Shown here: one piece after another, positions 27,126-36,147 of the stretch
How the letters are laid out: each line of letters opens with the position of its first letter
How positions within the stretch are numbered: position 1 is the first letter of the stretch
Assembly (NCBI RefSeq): GCF_034661175.1
Contig: NZ_CP141058.1
Location: 2,852,001 to 2,916,000, forward strand
Length of the DNA stretch: 64,000 nucleotides
Source of the DNA: Nocardioides renjunii
GTDB lineage: Bacteria > Actinomycetota > Actinomycetes > Propionibacteriales > Nocardioidaceae
Direction of reading: 5' to 3'
Program-made: the position numbers and the translations under genes
Notes under the pieces: generated by a model
Seen by the model: only the letters and a program-made list of their open reading frames with translations
What the model was told of the DNA's origin: nothing
Databases searched by the model: none

Positions 27126-29969
27126 TCAGCTGCGCGGGATCTCGCGCATCTCGAACGACTCCACGACATCGCCGATCTTGATGTCCTGGAAGTTGCGGAG
27201 CACCAGACCGCACTCGAAGCCCTCGCGGACCTCCGAGGCGTCGTCCTTCTCGCGGCGGAGGGAGAGGAGGTCGAGGTTGTCGGCCACCACCGCTCCGTCT
27301 CGCAGGACCCGGACCTTGGCGTTGCGCCGGATGAGGCCGGAGGTGACCATGCAGCCCGCGATGTTGCCGGCCTTGGACGAGCGGAAGATCTCGCGGATCT
27401 CCGCCTGGCCGAGGGTCGACTCCTCGTAGATGGGCTTGAGCATCCCCTTGAGGGCCGCCTCGATCTCCTCGATCGCCTGGTAGATGACCGAGTAGTAGCG
27501 GATCTCGACACCTTCCTTGTCGGCCATCTGGCTCGCCTTGCCCTGCGGGCGGACGTTGAAGCCGATGATGATGGCGTCGGAGGCGGCAGCCAGGTCGACG
27601 TTGGTCTCGGTGATGGCACCGACACCGCGGTCGATGACCCGCAGCGAGACCTCGTCGCCGACGTCGATCTGCGACAGGGCGTCCTCGAGCGCCTCGACCG
27701 AGCCGGACACGTCGCCCTTGAGGATGAGGTTGAGCTCCTGGCTCTCGCCCTTCTCCATGGAGGCCATGAAGTCCTCGAGGCTGCGACGCACGCGACGCTT
27801 GGCCTGCATGGCCGCACGCTCGCGCGCCTCACGCTTCTCGGCGATCTGGCGAGCCATCCGGTCGTCCTCGACCACGATGAAGTTCTGCCCGGCACCCGGC
27901 ACCGCCGAGAGGCCCAGCACCATCGCGGGACGTGACGGGTCGGCCTCGAGGATCTCGTTGCCGTGCTCGTCGAGCATCGCGCGGACCCGGCCGTGGGCCG
28001 GACCGGCGACGATCGAGTCGCCCACGCGCAGCGTGCCGCGCTGGACCAGCACCGTCGCGACGGGGCCGCGGCCGCGGTCGAGGTGCGCCTCGACCACGAG
28101 GCCCTGTGCGTCCTGCGTGGGGTTGGCCCGCAGGTCGAGCGACGCGTCGGCCGTCAGGACGACCGCCTCGAGCAGCTTGTCGAGGTTGATGCCGGCCTTG
28201 GCCGAGACGTCGACGAACATCGCGTCGCCGCCGTACTCCTCGGGGATCAGGCCGTACTCGGTGAGCTGGCCGCGGACCTTGGTGGAATCGGCCTCCGGCT
28301 TGTCGATCTTGTTGACCGCGACCACGATCGGCACCTGGGCCGCCTTGGCGTGGTTGAGCGCCTCGACCGTCTGCGGCATGACGCCGTCGTCGGCCGCGAC
28401 GACCAGGATCGCGATGTCGGTGGCCTGGGCACCACGGGCACGCATGGCGGTGAACGCCTCGTGACCGGGGGTGTCGATGAGGGTGATGCGGCGGTCCTCG
28501 CCGTCGACCTCGGTGTGCACCTGGTAGGCACCGATGTGCTGGGTGATGCCACCGGCCTCCTTGTCGACCACGTTGGCGTCACGCAGCGCGTCGAGGAGCT
28601 TGGTCTTTCCGTGGTCGACGTGACCCATGACGGTCACGACCGGCGGACGGATGACCAGGTCGGCCTCGTCGCCCTCGTCGGCACCGAACTCGAGGTCGAA
28701 GGTCTCGAGCAGCTCGCGGTCCTCGTCCTCGGGCGAGACGATCTGGACGACGTAGTTGAGCTCCTCGGCGAGCAGCTCGAACGTCTCGTCACCCACCGAC
28801 TGCGTCGAGGTCACCATCTCGCCGAGCGAGAACAGCATCTGCACCAGGGCAGCGGCGTCGACGTTGATGCGCTCGGCGAAGTCGGTCAGCGAGGCGCCAC
28901 GCGGGAGACGGACGGTCTCCCCGTTGCCCTTGCGGACCCGCACGCCGCCGATCGTCGGGGCCTCCATGGCCTCGAACTCCATGCGACGCGCCCGCTTGGA
29001 CTTGCGTCCGCGGCGCGACGGGCCGCCGGCGCGCCCGAAGGCACCCTGGGTCTGGCCACGCTGGCCGGGACGACCGCCACCTGGGCGACCGCCACCGGAC
29101 GGACCGAAGCCGCCGGGGCGACCCGGGGCACCGCCGCCGGGAGCACCGGCACCGGCGCCGGGACGACCCGGGGCACCACCGCGGGCGGGGGCACCCGGAC
29201 GACCGGGACCGCCACCGGGACCACCGCGGGCCGGACGGCCGCCGGGGCCGTTGCCGAACGCGGCCGGGGACTTGGGCATCATCGCCGGGTTGGGGCGCGG
29301 CATGCCGGGGCGTGCCTCGCCGCCGCCGGCCGGCGGACGCGGCGGACGGGTGTCGTCGCCCGGGGTGCGCGGGGCCGGGCGCGAGCCCATCCCCTGGCTG
29401 GGGGCGAACGGGTTGTTGCCGGGACGCGGTGCGCCGGGCCGGCCCACCGGACGCGGTGCCGGGGACTTGGCGGCCGGAGCAGCCGGGGCTGCCGGGGCAG
29501 CCGGGGCGGCAGGCGCCGCGGACTCGGCCGCGGGTGCCTGCGGCTCGGCGGCAGGTGCCTTGGGTCCGGGCCTCGGGCCGGGCCTGGCGGCGGCCGGTGC
29601 GGCCTCCTCGACGACGGCCGGGGCGGGAGCCGCGGCGGGTGCCTCGGCGGCGGGCGCAGCGGCCGGCTTGGGGCCGGGACGCGGCGCCGCCTTCTTGTCG
29701 GCCGGCTTGTCAGCGGGCGCGTCGGTGGACGTCGCAGCCGGCGCGGCGGCCTGCTGGGTCGCGGGGGCGGCAGCCTCGGCGGCGGGGGCTGTGGCCGCAG
29801 CGGCCTTCAGCTCGTCGCCGTACTGCTTCTTGAAGCGCATCTCGACGGGCGGCTCGACAGTCGACGATGCCGACTTGACGAACTCCCCCATCTCCTTGAG
29901 CTTCTCGAGAACGAACTTGCTCTCGACTCCGAACTCCTTGGCGAGTTCGTGGACTCGGGTCTTTGCCAC
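27126..29969 (-). CDS. infB: translation initiation factor IF-2
   Basis: IF-2 is the GTPase that recruits initiator tRNA. The 947-residue protein opens with an IF2_N helix module ([20 protein letters not shown]). A long low-complexity linker rich in Ala, Pro, Gly and Arg follows (about residues 55–320). A second IF2_N motif precedes the G domain, which has GHVDHGKT (P-loop), DTPGHEAF and NKID (about residues 450–590). The beta-barrel and C-terminal domains complete it. The long linker is typical of actinobacteria. The GTG at 29969 lies downstream of a hairpin that covers the Shine–Dalgarno. Confidence 0.98.
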   Translation of the reverse strand: MAKTRVHELAKEFGVESKFVLEKLKEMGEFVKSASSTVEPPVEMRFKKQYGDELKAAAATAPAAEAAAPATQQAAAPAATSTDAPADKPADKKAAPRPGPKPAAAPAAEAPAAAPAPAVVEEAAPAAARPGPRPGPKAPAAEPQAPAAESAAPAAPAAPAAPAAPAAKSPAPRPVGRPGAPRPGNNPFAPSQGMGSRPAPRTPGDDTRPPRPPAGGGEARPGMPRPNPAMMPKSPAAFGNGPGGRPARGGPGGGPGRPGAPARGGAPGRPGAGAGAPGGGAPGRPGGFGPSGGGRPGGGRPGQRGQTQGAFGRAGGPSRRGRKSKRARRMEFEAMEAPTIGGVRVRKGNGETVRLPRGASLTDFAERINVDAAALVQMLFSLGEMVTSTQSVGDETFELLAEELNYVVQIVSPEDEDRELLETFDLEFGADEGDEADLVIRPPVVTVMGHVDHGKTKLLDALRDANVVDKEAGGITQHIGAYQVHTEVDGEDRRITLIDTPGHEAFTAMRARGAQATDIAILVVAADDGVMPQTVEALNHAKAAQVPIVVAVNKIDKPEADSTKVRGQLTEYGLIPEEYGGDAMFVDVSAKAGINLDKLLEAVVLTADASLDLRANPTQDAQGLVVEAHLDRGRGPVATVLVQRGTLRVGDSIVAGPAHGRVRAMLDEHGNEILEADPSRPAMVLGLSAVPGAGQNFIVVEDDRMARQIAEKREARERAAMQAKRRVRRSLEDFMASMEKGESQELNLILKGDVSGSVEALEDALSQIDVGDEVSLRVIDRGVGAITETNVDLAAASDAIIIGFNVRPQGKASQMADKEGVEIRYYSVIYQAIEEIEAALKGMLKPIYEESTLGQAEIREIFRSSKAGNIAGCMVTSGLIRRNAKVRVLRDGAVVADNLDLLSLRREKDDASEVREGFECGLVLRNFQDIKIGDVVESFEMREIPRS

Positions 29970-29981
29970 GGTTGGTCTCTA

Positions 29982-30010
29982 CTCCTTCTGGTCCGTGACC
30001 CCAGAAGGAG
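29982..30010 (-). promoter_or_regulatory. infB leader hairpin covering the ribosome site
   Basis: On the minus strand CTCCTTCTGG and CCAGAAGGAG form a perfect 10-bp stem with a nine-base loop. The 3' arm contains the AGAAGGAG Shine–Dalgarno, which ends 12 bases before the infB GTG. When folded, the stem would hide the site and limit IF-2 translation. Confidence 0.5.
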
Positions 30011-30068
30011 AGGGGAAACGGAACAGCTAGTGGGTGTGCACACTCATTACGAGTTACTCATCGAGTGC

Positions 30069-30413
30069 TCATGAGCTGCGTGCTCCAGTTTCTGGTCGGT
30101 CGAGCGGTGATTCGGACTGGTCGATCACGGTGGCGAGGTAGTCGGCCACCGGTGTGTCGGCGAGCGGGCCCCCCGAGCGGAGCGCCCGGGGTAGTGCTCG
30201 GCGTCGTGCTGCGAGCTCCCAGCACTCGGTCGTGGGGTGCAGGTGCGCCCCGCGACCGGGCGCTCGGCGGTCCGGATCGGGCACCAGGGCCGGTCGGCCC
30301 TCGGCGTCCGAGCCTGCGACCACCCGCAGCAGCTCGCTCGCAGCGGCCCTGGCCCGGCAACCCACGCACGTCCGGACGGGTCCGGGCGCAGGGGTGTCAG
30401 ACGTGGTGGCCAC
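30069..30413 (-). CDS. ylxR: YlxR family RNA-binding protein (DUF448)
   Basis: The 114-residue protein has the YlxR hallmark RTCVGCRARAAASELLRVV and GRGAHLHPTTECWELA, the second part of the same fold. YlxR lies between nusA and infB in most Gram-positive bacteria, as here. It is a small nucleic-acid-binding protein that has been linked to RNase P or transcription control in some species. Confidence 0.92.
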   Translation of the reverse strand: MATTSDTPAPGPVRTCVGCRARAAASELLRVVAGSDAEGRPALVPDPDRRAPGRGAHLHPTTECWELAARRRALPRALRSGGPLADTPVADYLATVIDQSESPLDRPETGARSS

Positions 30414-30461
30414 TGCGGTCCACTCTACTGCGTCGGACCAGCGGATGACGAACCGGCCGCG

Positions 30462-31439
30462 TCAGTCCGGCGTGGGCGCCTCGTCGGAGCGGATGTCGAT
30501 CCGCCAGCCGGTGAGCCGCGCGGCGAGGCGGGCGTTCTGGCCCTCCTTGCCGATGGCGAGGGAGAGCTGGAAGTCGGGTACGACGACGCGGCAGGAGCGG
30601 GCGGCCAGGTCGACGATCTCGACCGAGTTCACCCGAGCCGGGGAGAGGGCGTGCGCGACCATCTCGGCCGGGTCCTCGGCCCAGTCGACGATGTCGATCT
30701 TCTCGCCGTGCAGCTCGCTCATCACGTTGCGCACCCGCTGGCCCATGGGGCCGATGCAGGCGCCCTTGGCGTTGACGCCCGCGACGGACGAGTGGACGGC
30801 GATCTTGGTGCGGTGCCCGGCCTCGCGGGCGATGGCGGCGACCTCCACGGTGCCGTCGGCGATCTCGGGCACCTCGAGCGCGAAGAGCTTCTTGACCAGC
30901 GTCGGGTGCGAGCGCGACAGGGTGATCTGCGGGCCGCGCATCCCCTTGCGCACCGAGGTCACCAGGCACTTGATGCGCTCGCCGTGGACGTACTTCTCCC
31001 CCGGCACGCGCTCGCTGACCGGCAGCAGCGCCTCGACCTTGCCCAGGTCGACCATCACGTCGTCGGGGTTGCGGCCCTGCTGGATGATCCCCGAGATGAT
31101 GTCGCCCTCCTTGCCGGAGAACTCGCCGAACTTGATCTCGTCCTCGGCGTCGCGCAGCCGCTGCAGCATCACCTGCTTGGCGGTCGTGGCCGCGATGCGG
31201 CCGAAGCCCTGCGGGGTGTCGTCGTACTCGGGGCCGGCGTTGCCCTCGTCGTCGACCTCGCGCGCCCAGACCGTCACGTGGCCGCTCTTGCGGTCCAGCT
31301 CGACCCGCGCGGGGTGCTGCGACTCGGTGGCGCGCTGGTAGGCCGTCAGGAGGGCCTGCTCGATGGCCTCGGCCAGCACCTCGAAGGAGATCTCCTTCTC
31401 ACGCTCCAGCATCCGCAGGATGCTCAGGTCGATGTCCAT
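30462..31439 (-). CDS. nusA: transcription termination/antitermination factor NusA
   Basis: The 325-residue protein has the NusA N-terminal RNA-polymerase-binding domain ([20 protein letters not shown]). An S1 domain (about residues 130–200) and two KH domains follow ([21 protein letters not shown] near 240). It lacks the acidic repeats of the proteobacterial form, as is usual for Gram-positives. Its start codon shares one base with the rimP stop, so the two are coupled. Confidence 0.97.
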   Translation of the reverse strand: MDIDLSILRMLEREKEISFEVLAEAIEQALLTAYQRATESQHPARVELDRKSGHVTVWAREVDDEGNAGPEYDDTPQGFGRIAATTAKQVMLQRLRDAEDEIKFGEFSGKEGDIISGIIQQGRNPDDVMVDLGKVEALLPVSERVPGEKYVHGERIKCLVTSVRKGMRGPQITLSRSHPTLVKKLFALEVPEIADGTVEVAAIAREAGHRTKIAVHSSVAGVNAKGACIGPMGQRVRNVMSELHGEKIDIVDWAEDPAEMVAHALSPARVNSVEIVDLAARSCRVVVPDFQLSLAIGKEGQNARLAARLTGWRIDIRSDEAPTPD

Positions 31440-31930
31440 CAGTCGTCGTCCTTCTTCTCGCTCTTGCGGTTGAACTCGATCTGCACCAGGGCCTTCGCGA
31501 CGTCGGCATAGGCGACCTCGCGCCGGGTGCCCTCGACGTCGAGGGTCGCGGACTCCTCGGCCGAGCCGACGATGCGGCCGGTCACGCTGGACCCGTCGGT
31601 GAGGGTGGCCTTGACCAGGCGGTCCTGGTTGCGCCGCCAGTGGCGCGGCAGGGTCAGCGGCCGGTCGACGCCGCGGGAGGTGACCTCGAGGGTGTAGGGC
31701 ATCTCGCCCATCACGTCGGACTCGTCGAGGACGCGGGAGACCTCGCGCGTCGCGTCAGCGACGTCGTCGAGGGTGACGCCGCCGTCCTTGTCGACGGCCA
31801 CCCGCAGCACCCGGCGCTTGCCGGCGGGGGTGACCTCGACGGCCTCGACGTCGAGGCCCATCACGCGCAAGGGGTCGACCAGCTCCGCTTCGATGCGGTC
31901 CCGGGTGGCGTCCTGGTGGGGAGTGCTCAT
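31439..31930 (-). CDS. rimP: ribosome maturation factor RimP
   Basis: RimP is needed for 30S maturation. The 163-residue protein has the two-domain layout with GLDVEAVEV, the conserved SRVLDES…[14 protein letters not shown] stretch and a C-terminal Sm-like barrel. The ATG at 31930 has a GAGGAGG ribosome site. It heads the rimP–nusA–ylxR–infB unit. Confidence 0.95.
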   Translation of the reverse strand: MSTPHQDATRDRIEAELVDPLRVMGLDVEAVEVTPAGKRRVLRVAVDKDGGVTLDDVADATREVSRVLDESDVMGEMPYTLEVTSRGVDRPLTLPRHWRRNQDRLVKATLTDGSSVTGRIVGSAEESATLDVEGTRREVAYADVAKALVQIEFNRKSEKKDDD

Positions 31931-31967
31931 CGGGTGCGACCTCCTCGTGTGCAGTTGTCGAGCCATC

Positions 31968-31973
31968 ACCCTA
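31968..31973 (-). promoter_or_regulatory. -10 element of the rimP–nusA–infB unit
   Basis: TAGGGT on the minus strand, placed to give a leader of about 30 bases that contains the GAGGAGG ribosome site of rimP. It is divergent from the TAGGGT of the lipoprotein gene at 32036. Confidence 0.5.
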
Positions 31974-32035
31974 GCGGCCGTCCGGGCTGCCCCGGAATCG
32001 TGCGCCGGCCGGTCGGGAGCGACGCGCGCGAGGGT

Positions 32036-32041
32036 TAGGGT
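32036..32041 (+). promoter_or_regulatory. -10 element for a leaderless lipoprotein gene
   Basis: TAGGGT ends six bases before the GTG at 32048. Confidence 0.5.
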
Positions 32042-32047
32042 TCGGGG

Positions 32048-32569
32048 GTGCCGAGACGCCCGCTGACCCGTCGTACGACGGTGGGGTCGGCGCTGTGCGC
32101 ACCGCTGGTCCTCGCGGGCTGCGACATCGACCCGCCGGTCCGCGACGGTGGCACCTCCGCCGCTCCAGCACCGCCCGACGCCGAGCTGGTCGCCGCCGTC
32201 GTCGGGTCGCTCGTGCGGGCGCAGTCGGTCCTGGAGGCCGCCACGTCGTCCGCGCCCGTCCTCGGCGCCCGCCTGGCGGCGATCGGCGAGGCCCACGCCG
32301 CGCACCTCGACCTGCTGGCCGGCGCGGTCCCCGGAAGCGGTCTCCCGAGCGCCGGCGCGCCCACTGTCCCGCCGCGGGTCGACCGGGCGCTGGGAGCGGT
32401 CCGCCGCTCCGAGCAACGCCTGCTGCGCGAGGCGCGCGAGGCGTGCGCCGTCGCCGCCAGCGGCGACCTGGCCAGGGTGCTGGCCAGCATCGCCGCCTCC
32501 ACGGCCCAGCACAGCGCCGCCCTGGCCGGCGCCCCCACGGGTGCCACGCCGATGAAGGCGAGCCCATGA
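32048..32569 (+). CDS. putative lipoprotein, helical (ferritin-like partner)
   Basis: The 173-residue protein has a twin-arginine-like basic N-terminus and a lipobox ending LVLAGC (Cys at about residue 25), so it is probably a lipid-anchored envelope protein. The mature part is helical. It has AAIGEAHAAHLDLLAG, which resembles one helix of the ferritin-like domain in the next gene. It overlaps that gene by four bases (ATGA). The function is unknown. Confidence 0.7.
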   Translation: MPRRPLTRRTTVGSALCAPLVLAGCDIDPPVRDGGTSAAPAPPDAELVAAVVGSLVRAQSVLEAATSSAPVLGARLAAIGEAHAAHLDLLAGAVPGSGLPSAGAPTVPPRVDRALGAVRRSEQRLLREAREACAVAASGDLARVLASIAASTAQHSAALAGAPTGATPMKASP

Positions 32570-32994
32570 GCGTCGTCGACGCCCTCCAGGTCGTCCTCGC
32601 CGACGAGCACGCCGCCGTCTACACCTACGGCGTCCTCGGGGCACGGACCTCGCAGGCGGCCACCCCCGCGCTCCTCGACGCGCTGACCACCGCCCACCGC
32701 CGGCACCGGTCGCGGCGCGACCAGCTGCGGACGATGGTGGTCGAGGCCGGCGGCGAGCCGGTGGCCGCCGCTGCCGCCTACGAGCTCGACGGCGCGGCGC
32801 TGCGCCCGGCGCAGGTCGAGGCGGCCGCCCGCGACCTCGAGGGGGCGAGCGTCGAGGCCCTGCTCGCGCTGGTCGCCCGCTCGACCGGCACGGTGCGCGG
32901 GTGGGCGCTCACCGAGGCGACGTGGTCGGCGACCTGGCAGGTCGGGCTGGGCGCGACGCCCGCCACCTGGCCGGGGGCACCCGAGCTCGGCTGA
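32566..32994 (+). CDS. ferritin-like domain protein (DUF4439)
   Basis: The 142-residue all-helical protein fits the DUF4439 ferritin-like family. It has DALQVVLADEHAAVYTYGVLGAR with a metal-ligand-like Glu, then HRRHRSRRDQLR and AALRPAQVEAAARDLE. It has no signal peptide, in contrast to the lipoprotein it is coupled to. This pair next to rimP is seen in related actinobacteria, stated from general knowledge. The metal and the reaction are unknown. Confidence 0.75.
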   Translation: MSVVDALQVVLADEHAAVYTYGVLGARTSQAATPALLDALTTAHRRHRSRRDQLRTMVVEAGGEPVAAAAAYELDGAALRPAQVEAAARDLEGASVEALLALVARSTGTVRGWALTEATWSATWQVGLGATPATWPGAPELG

Positions 32995-33062
32995 GCCAGC
33001 TTCGCCCCACTCGACCGGCCGCGTCGCCATGTCTTCTGGACCAAGGCACCGGTAAAGGGAAA

Positions 33063-33139
33063 GCGGCCCGCGGCCTCAACCTTTGGGAAAGTCCCGAGAT
33101 CTCTCCCAAAGGCCGAGGACGCGGACCGCTCGTGGGGTT
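33063..33139. repeat. long imperfect hairpin, terminator or small RNA
   Basis: Arms 33063–33088 and 33114–33139 pair over 26 bases with about four mismatches, two of which can be G·U. The inner nine bases (CCTTTGGGA/TCCCAAAGG) are perfect. The loop is 25 bases and includes CCCGAGATCTC. It lies between the convergent DUF4439 and HAD genes, so it can be a two-way terminator. Its size and loop also allow a structured RNA or a mobile hairpin. Confidence 0.55.
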
Positions 33140-33186
33140 GGTCAGCATCACCCTGCGTGGCCGTCCTGTGGGGGTGGAGCGGCCAC

Positions 33187-33263
33187 ATGCACAATCATGC
33201 AGCCGATCGGCGGCCAGCAACAGGCTCACCGACTTGCATGTTCGTGCAACGCACAAAGTTGCA
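33187..33263. promoter_or_regulatory. cluster of TGCA half-sites in a non-coding gap
   Basis: Within 77 bases there are ATGCA (33187), ATGCA (33197), a perfect TTGCA-N6-TGCAA dyad (33234–33249) and TTGCA (33259–33263). The surrounding 292-base gap (32995–33286) has no convincing protein gene. Repeated half-sites with a dyad look like a protein-binding site, but no regulated start codon lies close by. Confidence 0.35.
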
Positions 33264-33286
33264 GGACGCCGGCTCGTCCGCGGCGC

Positions 33287-34012
33287 TCACCCGCGGTCGA
33301 GGACACGGACCACGGCAGGCACCTCGGCGAGCGAGGCGACGGTGGCGTCGGGCTCGCCCTCGGTGTGGCCGACCTGGTCGACCGGGATGTTGCTCAGGGG
33401 GACGTGGACGGCGCGGAGGCCGGCGTTGTGTGCGCCCCAGACGTCGTCGAAGAGCCGGTCCCCGACGTAGACGCACGCGGCCGGGTCGGCCACGCCCACG
33501 GCGTCCATGGCGGCGCGGAAGGCGTGCGGCGACGGCTTCGTCCACGGGATCTCGCTGGTGTAGACGTCACCGTCGACCAGGTCGAGGACGCCGTCGCGCT
33601 CGAAGAAGCCGACGTGCCACTCGCGGGGCCAGATCGTGTTGGACAGGACGCCCACCTTGAGCCCCGCGGCGCGCAGCTCCTCGAACATCGGTCGCACCTC
33701 GGGGTCCGTCAGCGTGTGCGGCTCCCAGAACTCGTAGTAGGCGCGCAGCAGCTCGGGGTCGTGCTCGAGCCCGGCCTCGGCGAACAGGTCCGCGATGGTG
33801 GCGCTCCGCTGGTGGTCGCGGCTGCGGCCCCACACCGCGGCTCCGGCACGGTGCAGCCGCTCGGCATGGGCGTGGTGGTCATCGTCGAGCGTCGGCGTAC
33901 GTCGTACGGCCGCAGCCAGCGCGACCGACTCGGCGTGGAAGTCCACGTCGTGCCACCGCGTCAGCGTCCCGCCCCAGTCGAAGATGACCGCCTCGATCCT
34001 CGTCCCGGCCAT
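33287..34012 (-). CDS. HAD-superfamily hydrolase
   Basis: The 241-residue protein has HAD motif I as FDWGGTLTRW (nucleophile Asp at about residue 11), motif II in VLSNT, a Lys in TKPSPHAF and motif III in YVGDRLFDDVWGA. The usual second Asp of motif I (DxD) is a Gly. That is seen in some HAD subfamilies but removes the common acid–base residue. A cap-1 insertion is present. It starts 17 bases after the proS stop and is probably co-transcribed. The substrate is unknown, and phosphoglycolate-like or nucleotide phosphatase are guesses. Confidence 0.85.
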   Translation of the reverse strand: MAGTRIEAVIFDWGGTLTRWHDVDFHAESVALAAAVRRTPTLDDDHHAHAERLHRAGAAVWGRSRDHQRSATIADLFAEAGLEHDPELLRAYYEFWEPHTLTDPEVRPMFEELRAAGLKVGVLSNTIWPREWHVGFFERDGVLDLVDGDVYTSEIPWTKPSPHAFRAAMDAVGVADPAACVYVGDRLFDDVWGAHNAGLRAVHVPLSNIPVDQVGHTEGEPDATVASLAEVPAVVRVLDRG

Positions 34013-34029
34013 GCGCGGACCAGCCGCCG

Positions 34030-35808
34030 TCAGCTGCGGACGAGGCCGACGACGTGGGTCGCCGCAGCGCCCACCGCGACGTCCTCGCGGTCGCCGGAGC
34101 GCCGGTCGCGGACCTCGACGTTGCCGTCCGCCAGGCCACGGCCGACGGTGACGATCGTCGGGACGCCGATCAGCTCGGCGTCCTTGAACTTCACCCCCGG
34201 GCTGACCTTGCCGGTGCGGTCGTCGAGGAGCACGTCGAGGCCGGCGCCCTTCAGCTCCTGCGCGAGCACCTCCGCCGCGGCCAGGATCGACTCGTCCTTG
34301 CCTGCCGCGACCACGTGCACGTCGGCGGGCGCGACGTTGCGCGGCCAGCACAGCCCGATCTCGTCGAGGGTGCCCTCGGCGATGGCGGCCACGGCGCGCG
34401 AGGGCCCGATGCCGTAGGAGCCCATGGTGACCGTGACGAGCTTGCCGTTCTCGTCGAGGACCTGCAGGCCCAGCGCCTCGGCGTACTTGCGACCGAGCTG
34501 GAAGATGTGGCCCATCTCCACCCCGCGCGCGGACTCGAGCGTGCCCGCGTCGCAGTTGGGGCAGGCGTCGCCGTCGCGGACGTCGGCGGCCTCGATGGTG
34601 CCGTCGGGGGTGAAGTCGCGGCCCACCACCATGTCGACCACGTGCGAGCCGTGCACGTCGGCGCCGGTCACCCACCGGGTGCCCTGCGAGACGCGGGGGT
34701 CCACGAGGAAGCGGATGCCGGACGCGGACTCCGCGCCGAGCGCCCCGGGGCCGATGTAGCCCTTGACCAGGGCGGGGTGCCTCGCGAGCTCCGCCTCGTC
34801 CATCGGCTCGACCTCGATCGGCTCGAGCTGGCCCTCGAGGCGCTTCTGGTCGACCTCGCGGTCGCCGGGCACGCCGATCGCCAGCGGCTCGCGCGTGCCG
34901 TCGGGGTGCTTGAGCACGACGAGCACGTTCTTGAGGGTGTCGCCGGCCGCCCAGGGACGGTCGTCGCGCGGGAAGGCCGCGTTGAGGTGGTCCACGAGGG
35001 AGTCGATGGTCGGCGTCCCGGGGGTGTCCTCGGCGTGCGCGGCCGGCACGTCGTCGTACGAGACGGGTGCGGGGGTCGGGACGGCGACGGCCTCGACGTT
35101 GGCGGCGTAGTCGCAGTGCGTGCACCGGACGTAGGTGTCCTCGCCGACCTCGGCCTTGGCGAGGAACTCCTCGCTGGCCGACCCGCCCATCGCGCCGGAC
35201 GTCGCCTTGACGATCACGTACTCGAAGCCGAGCCGGCCGAAGATCCGGACGTAGGCGTCGCGGTGCCGCTGGTAGGAGCGCTCCAGGCCGGCGTCGTCGA
35301 TGTCGAAGGAGTAGGAGTCCTTCATGACGAACTCGCGGCCGCGCAGCAGGCCCGCGCGGGGACGCGCCTCGTCGCGGTACTTGTTCTGGATCTGGTAGAT
35401 CGAGAGCGGCAGGTCCTTGTAGGAGGAGTAGAGGTCCTTCACCGCGAGCGTGAACATCTCCTCGTGGGTGGGCCCGAGGAGGTAGTCGCCGCCCTTGCGG
35501 TCCTGGATGCGGAAGAGGCTGTCGCCGTAGTCGGTCCAGCGGCCGCTCGCCTCGTAGGGCTCCTTGGGGAGCAGGGCGGGGAACAGCACCTCCTGCGCGC
35601 CGATCCCGTCCATCTCCTCGCGGATGATGTCCTCGATGCGGCGCAGCACCCGCAGGCCCAGCGGCAGCCAGGTGTAGATGCCCGGGGCGGCCCGGCGGAT
35701 GTAGCCGGCGCGCACCAGCAGCCTGTGGCTCGGCACCTCGGCGTCGTTGGGGTCGTCGCGCAGGGTGCGCACGAACAGGGTCGACATGCGGAGGATGCGG
35801 CCAGTCAT
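34030..35808 (-). CDS. proS: prolyl-tRNA synthetase
   Basis: ProS charges tRNA-Pro. The 592-residue class II enzyme has motif 1 around [22 protein letters not shown]. Motif 2 is in [16 protein letters not shown]. The bacterial-type insertion domain (about residues 230–395) edits Ala-tRNA-Pro in homologues. Motif 3 is near [15 protein letters not shown]. The ATG at 35808 is chosen because TATTGT ends seven bases upstream; an alternative ATG lies at 35787. It is flanked upstream by the 73-bp hairpin repeats and followed by the HAD gene. Confidence 0.97.
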   Translation of the reverse strand: MTGRILRMSTLFVRTLRDDPNDAEVPSHRLLVRAGYIRRAAPGIYTWLPLGLRVLRRIEDIIREEMDGIGAQEVLFPALLPKEPYEASGRWTDYGDSLFRIQDRKGGDYLLGPTHEEMFTLAVKDLYSSYKDLPLSIYQIQNKYRDEARPRAGLLRGREFVMKDSYSFDIDDAGLERSYQRHRDAYVRIFGRLGFEYVIVKATSGAMGGSASEEFLAKAEVGEDTYVRCTHCDYAANVEAVAVPTPAPVSYDDVPAAHAEDTPGTPTIDSLVDHLNAAFPRDDRPWAAGDTLKNVLVVLKHPDGTREPLAIGVPGDREVDQKRLEGQLEPIEVEPMDEAELARHPALVKGYIGPGALGAESASGIRFLVDPRVSQGTRWVTGADVHGSHVVDMVVGRDFTPDGTIEAADVRDGDACPNCDAGTLESARGVEMGHIFQLGRKYAEALGLQVLDENGKLVTVTMGSYGIGPSRAVAAIAEGTLDEIGLCWPRNVAPADVHVVAAGKDESILAAAEVLAQELKGAGLDVLLDDRTGKVSPGVKFKDAELIGVPTIVTVGRGLADGNVEVRDRRSGDREDVAVGAAATHVVGLVRS

Positions 35809-35815
35809 GCGCGCA

Positions 35816-35821
35816 ACAATA
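35816..35821 (-). promoter_or_regulatory. -10 element for leaderless proS
   Basis: TATTGT on the minus strand, seven bases before the ATG at 35808. It supports that start over 35787. Confidence 0.45.
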
Positions 35822-35882
35822 GGTGCGCGCCTCCGGGCGTCGCGAACCAGTTGCGCCGGGGACGCCCGGCGGTCCGGCGCCC

Positions 35883-36101
35883 GATCCCGGTGGTGGCGGC
35901 ACATCGCACTCCCAGCCGGCGCCCGCGCACCATGGGCCGCCACCCCCGTCCACCCGATCCCGATGGTGGCGGCACTTCGCAGCCGAACACGGCCGTCGCG
36001 TGCGATGTGCCGCCACCCCCGCCCACCCGATCCCGGTGGTGGCGGCACATTGCAGCCGAACACGGCCATCGCGTGCGATGTGCCGCCACCCCCGCCAGCC
36101 C
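35883..36101. repeat. three tandem 73-bp hairpin repeats plus a partial copy
   Basis: Units start at 35883, 35956 and 36029, an exact 73-base period, and a half copy follows to about 36126. Each unit holds its own inverted repeat. In unit 3 the arms 36038–36054 and 36074–36090 pair over 17 bases with one wobble (GGTGGCGGCACAT with ATGTGCCGCCACC). Unit 1 is diverged in the middle; units 2 and 3 are nearly identical. There are no spacers, so it is not CRISPR. It lies between proS and the CHAT gene, at the edge of the accessory cluster. Confidence 0.85.
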
Positions 36102-36147
36102 GTGCGCGATGTGCCGCCACCACCAACCGGGGCCGGGGCGCGCGCCC

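Noticed and set aside
33157-33660. Small genes in the 33.0–33.3 kb gap (for example frames starting MHNHAADRR or MCVARTC)
   Set aside because: There are no ribosome sites, no -10 at the leaderless spacing and no sensible hydrophobic or domain pattern. They also run into the hairpin or the HAD gene.
33287-34012. HAD protein as an inactive pseudo-enzyme because motif I is DxG
   Set aside because: The nucleophile Asp and motifs II and III are intact, and FDWGG/FDFGG forms occur in HAD subfamilies. The change alone does not prove inactivity.
35883-36126. CRISPR array
   Set aside because: The repeats are contiguous with no unique spacers, the period is 73 bases, and no cas genes are nearby.
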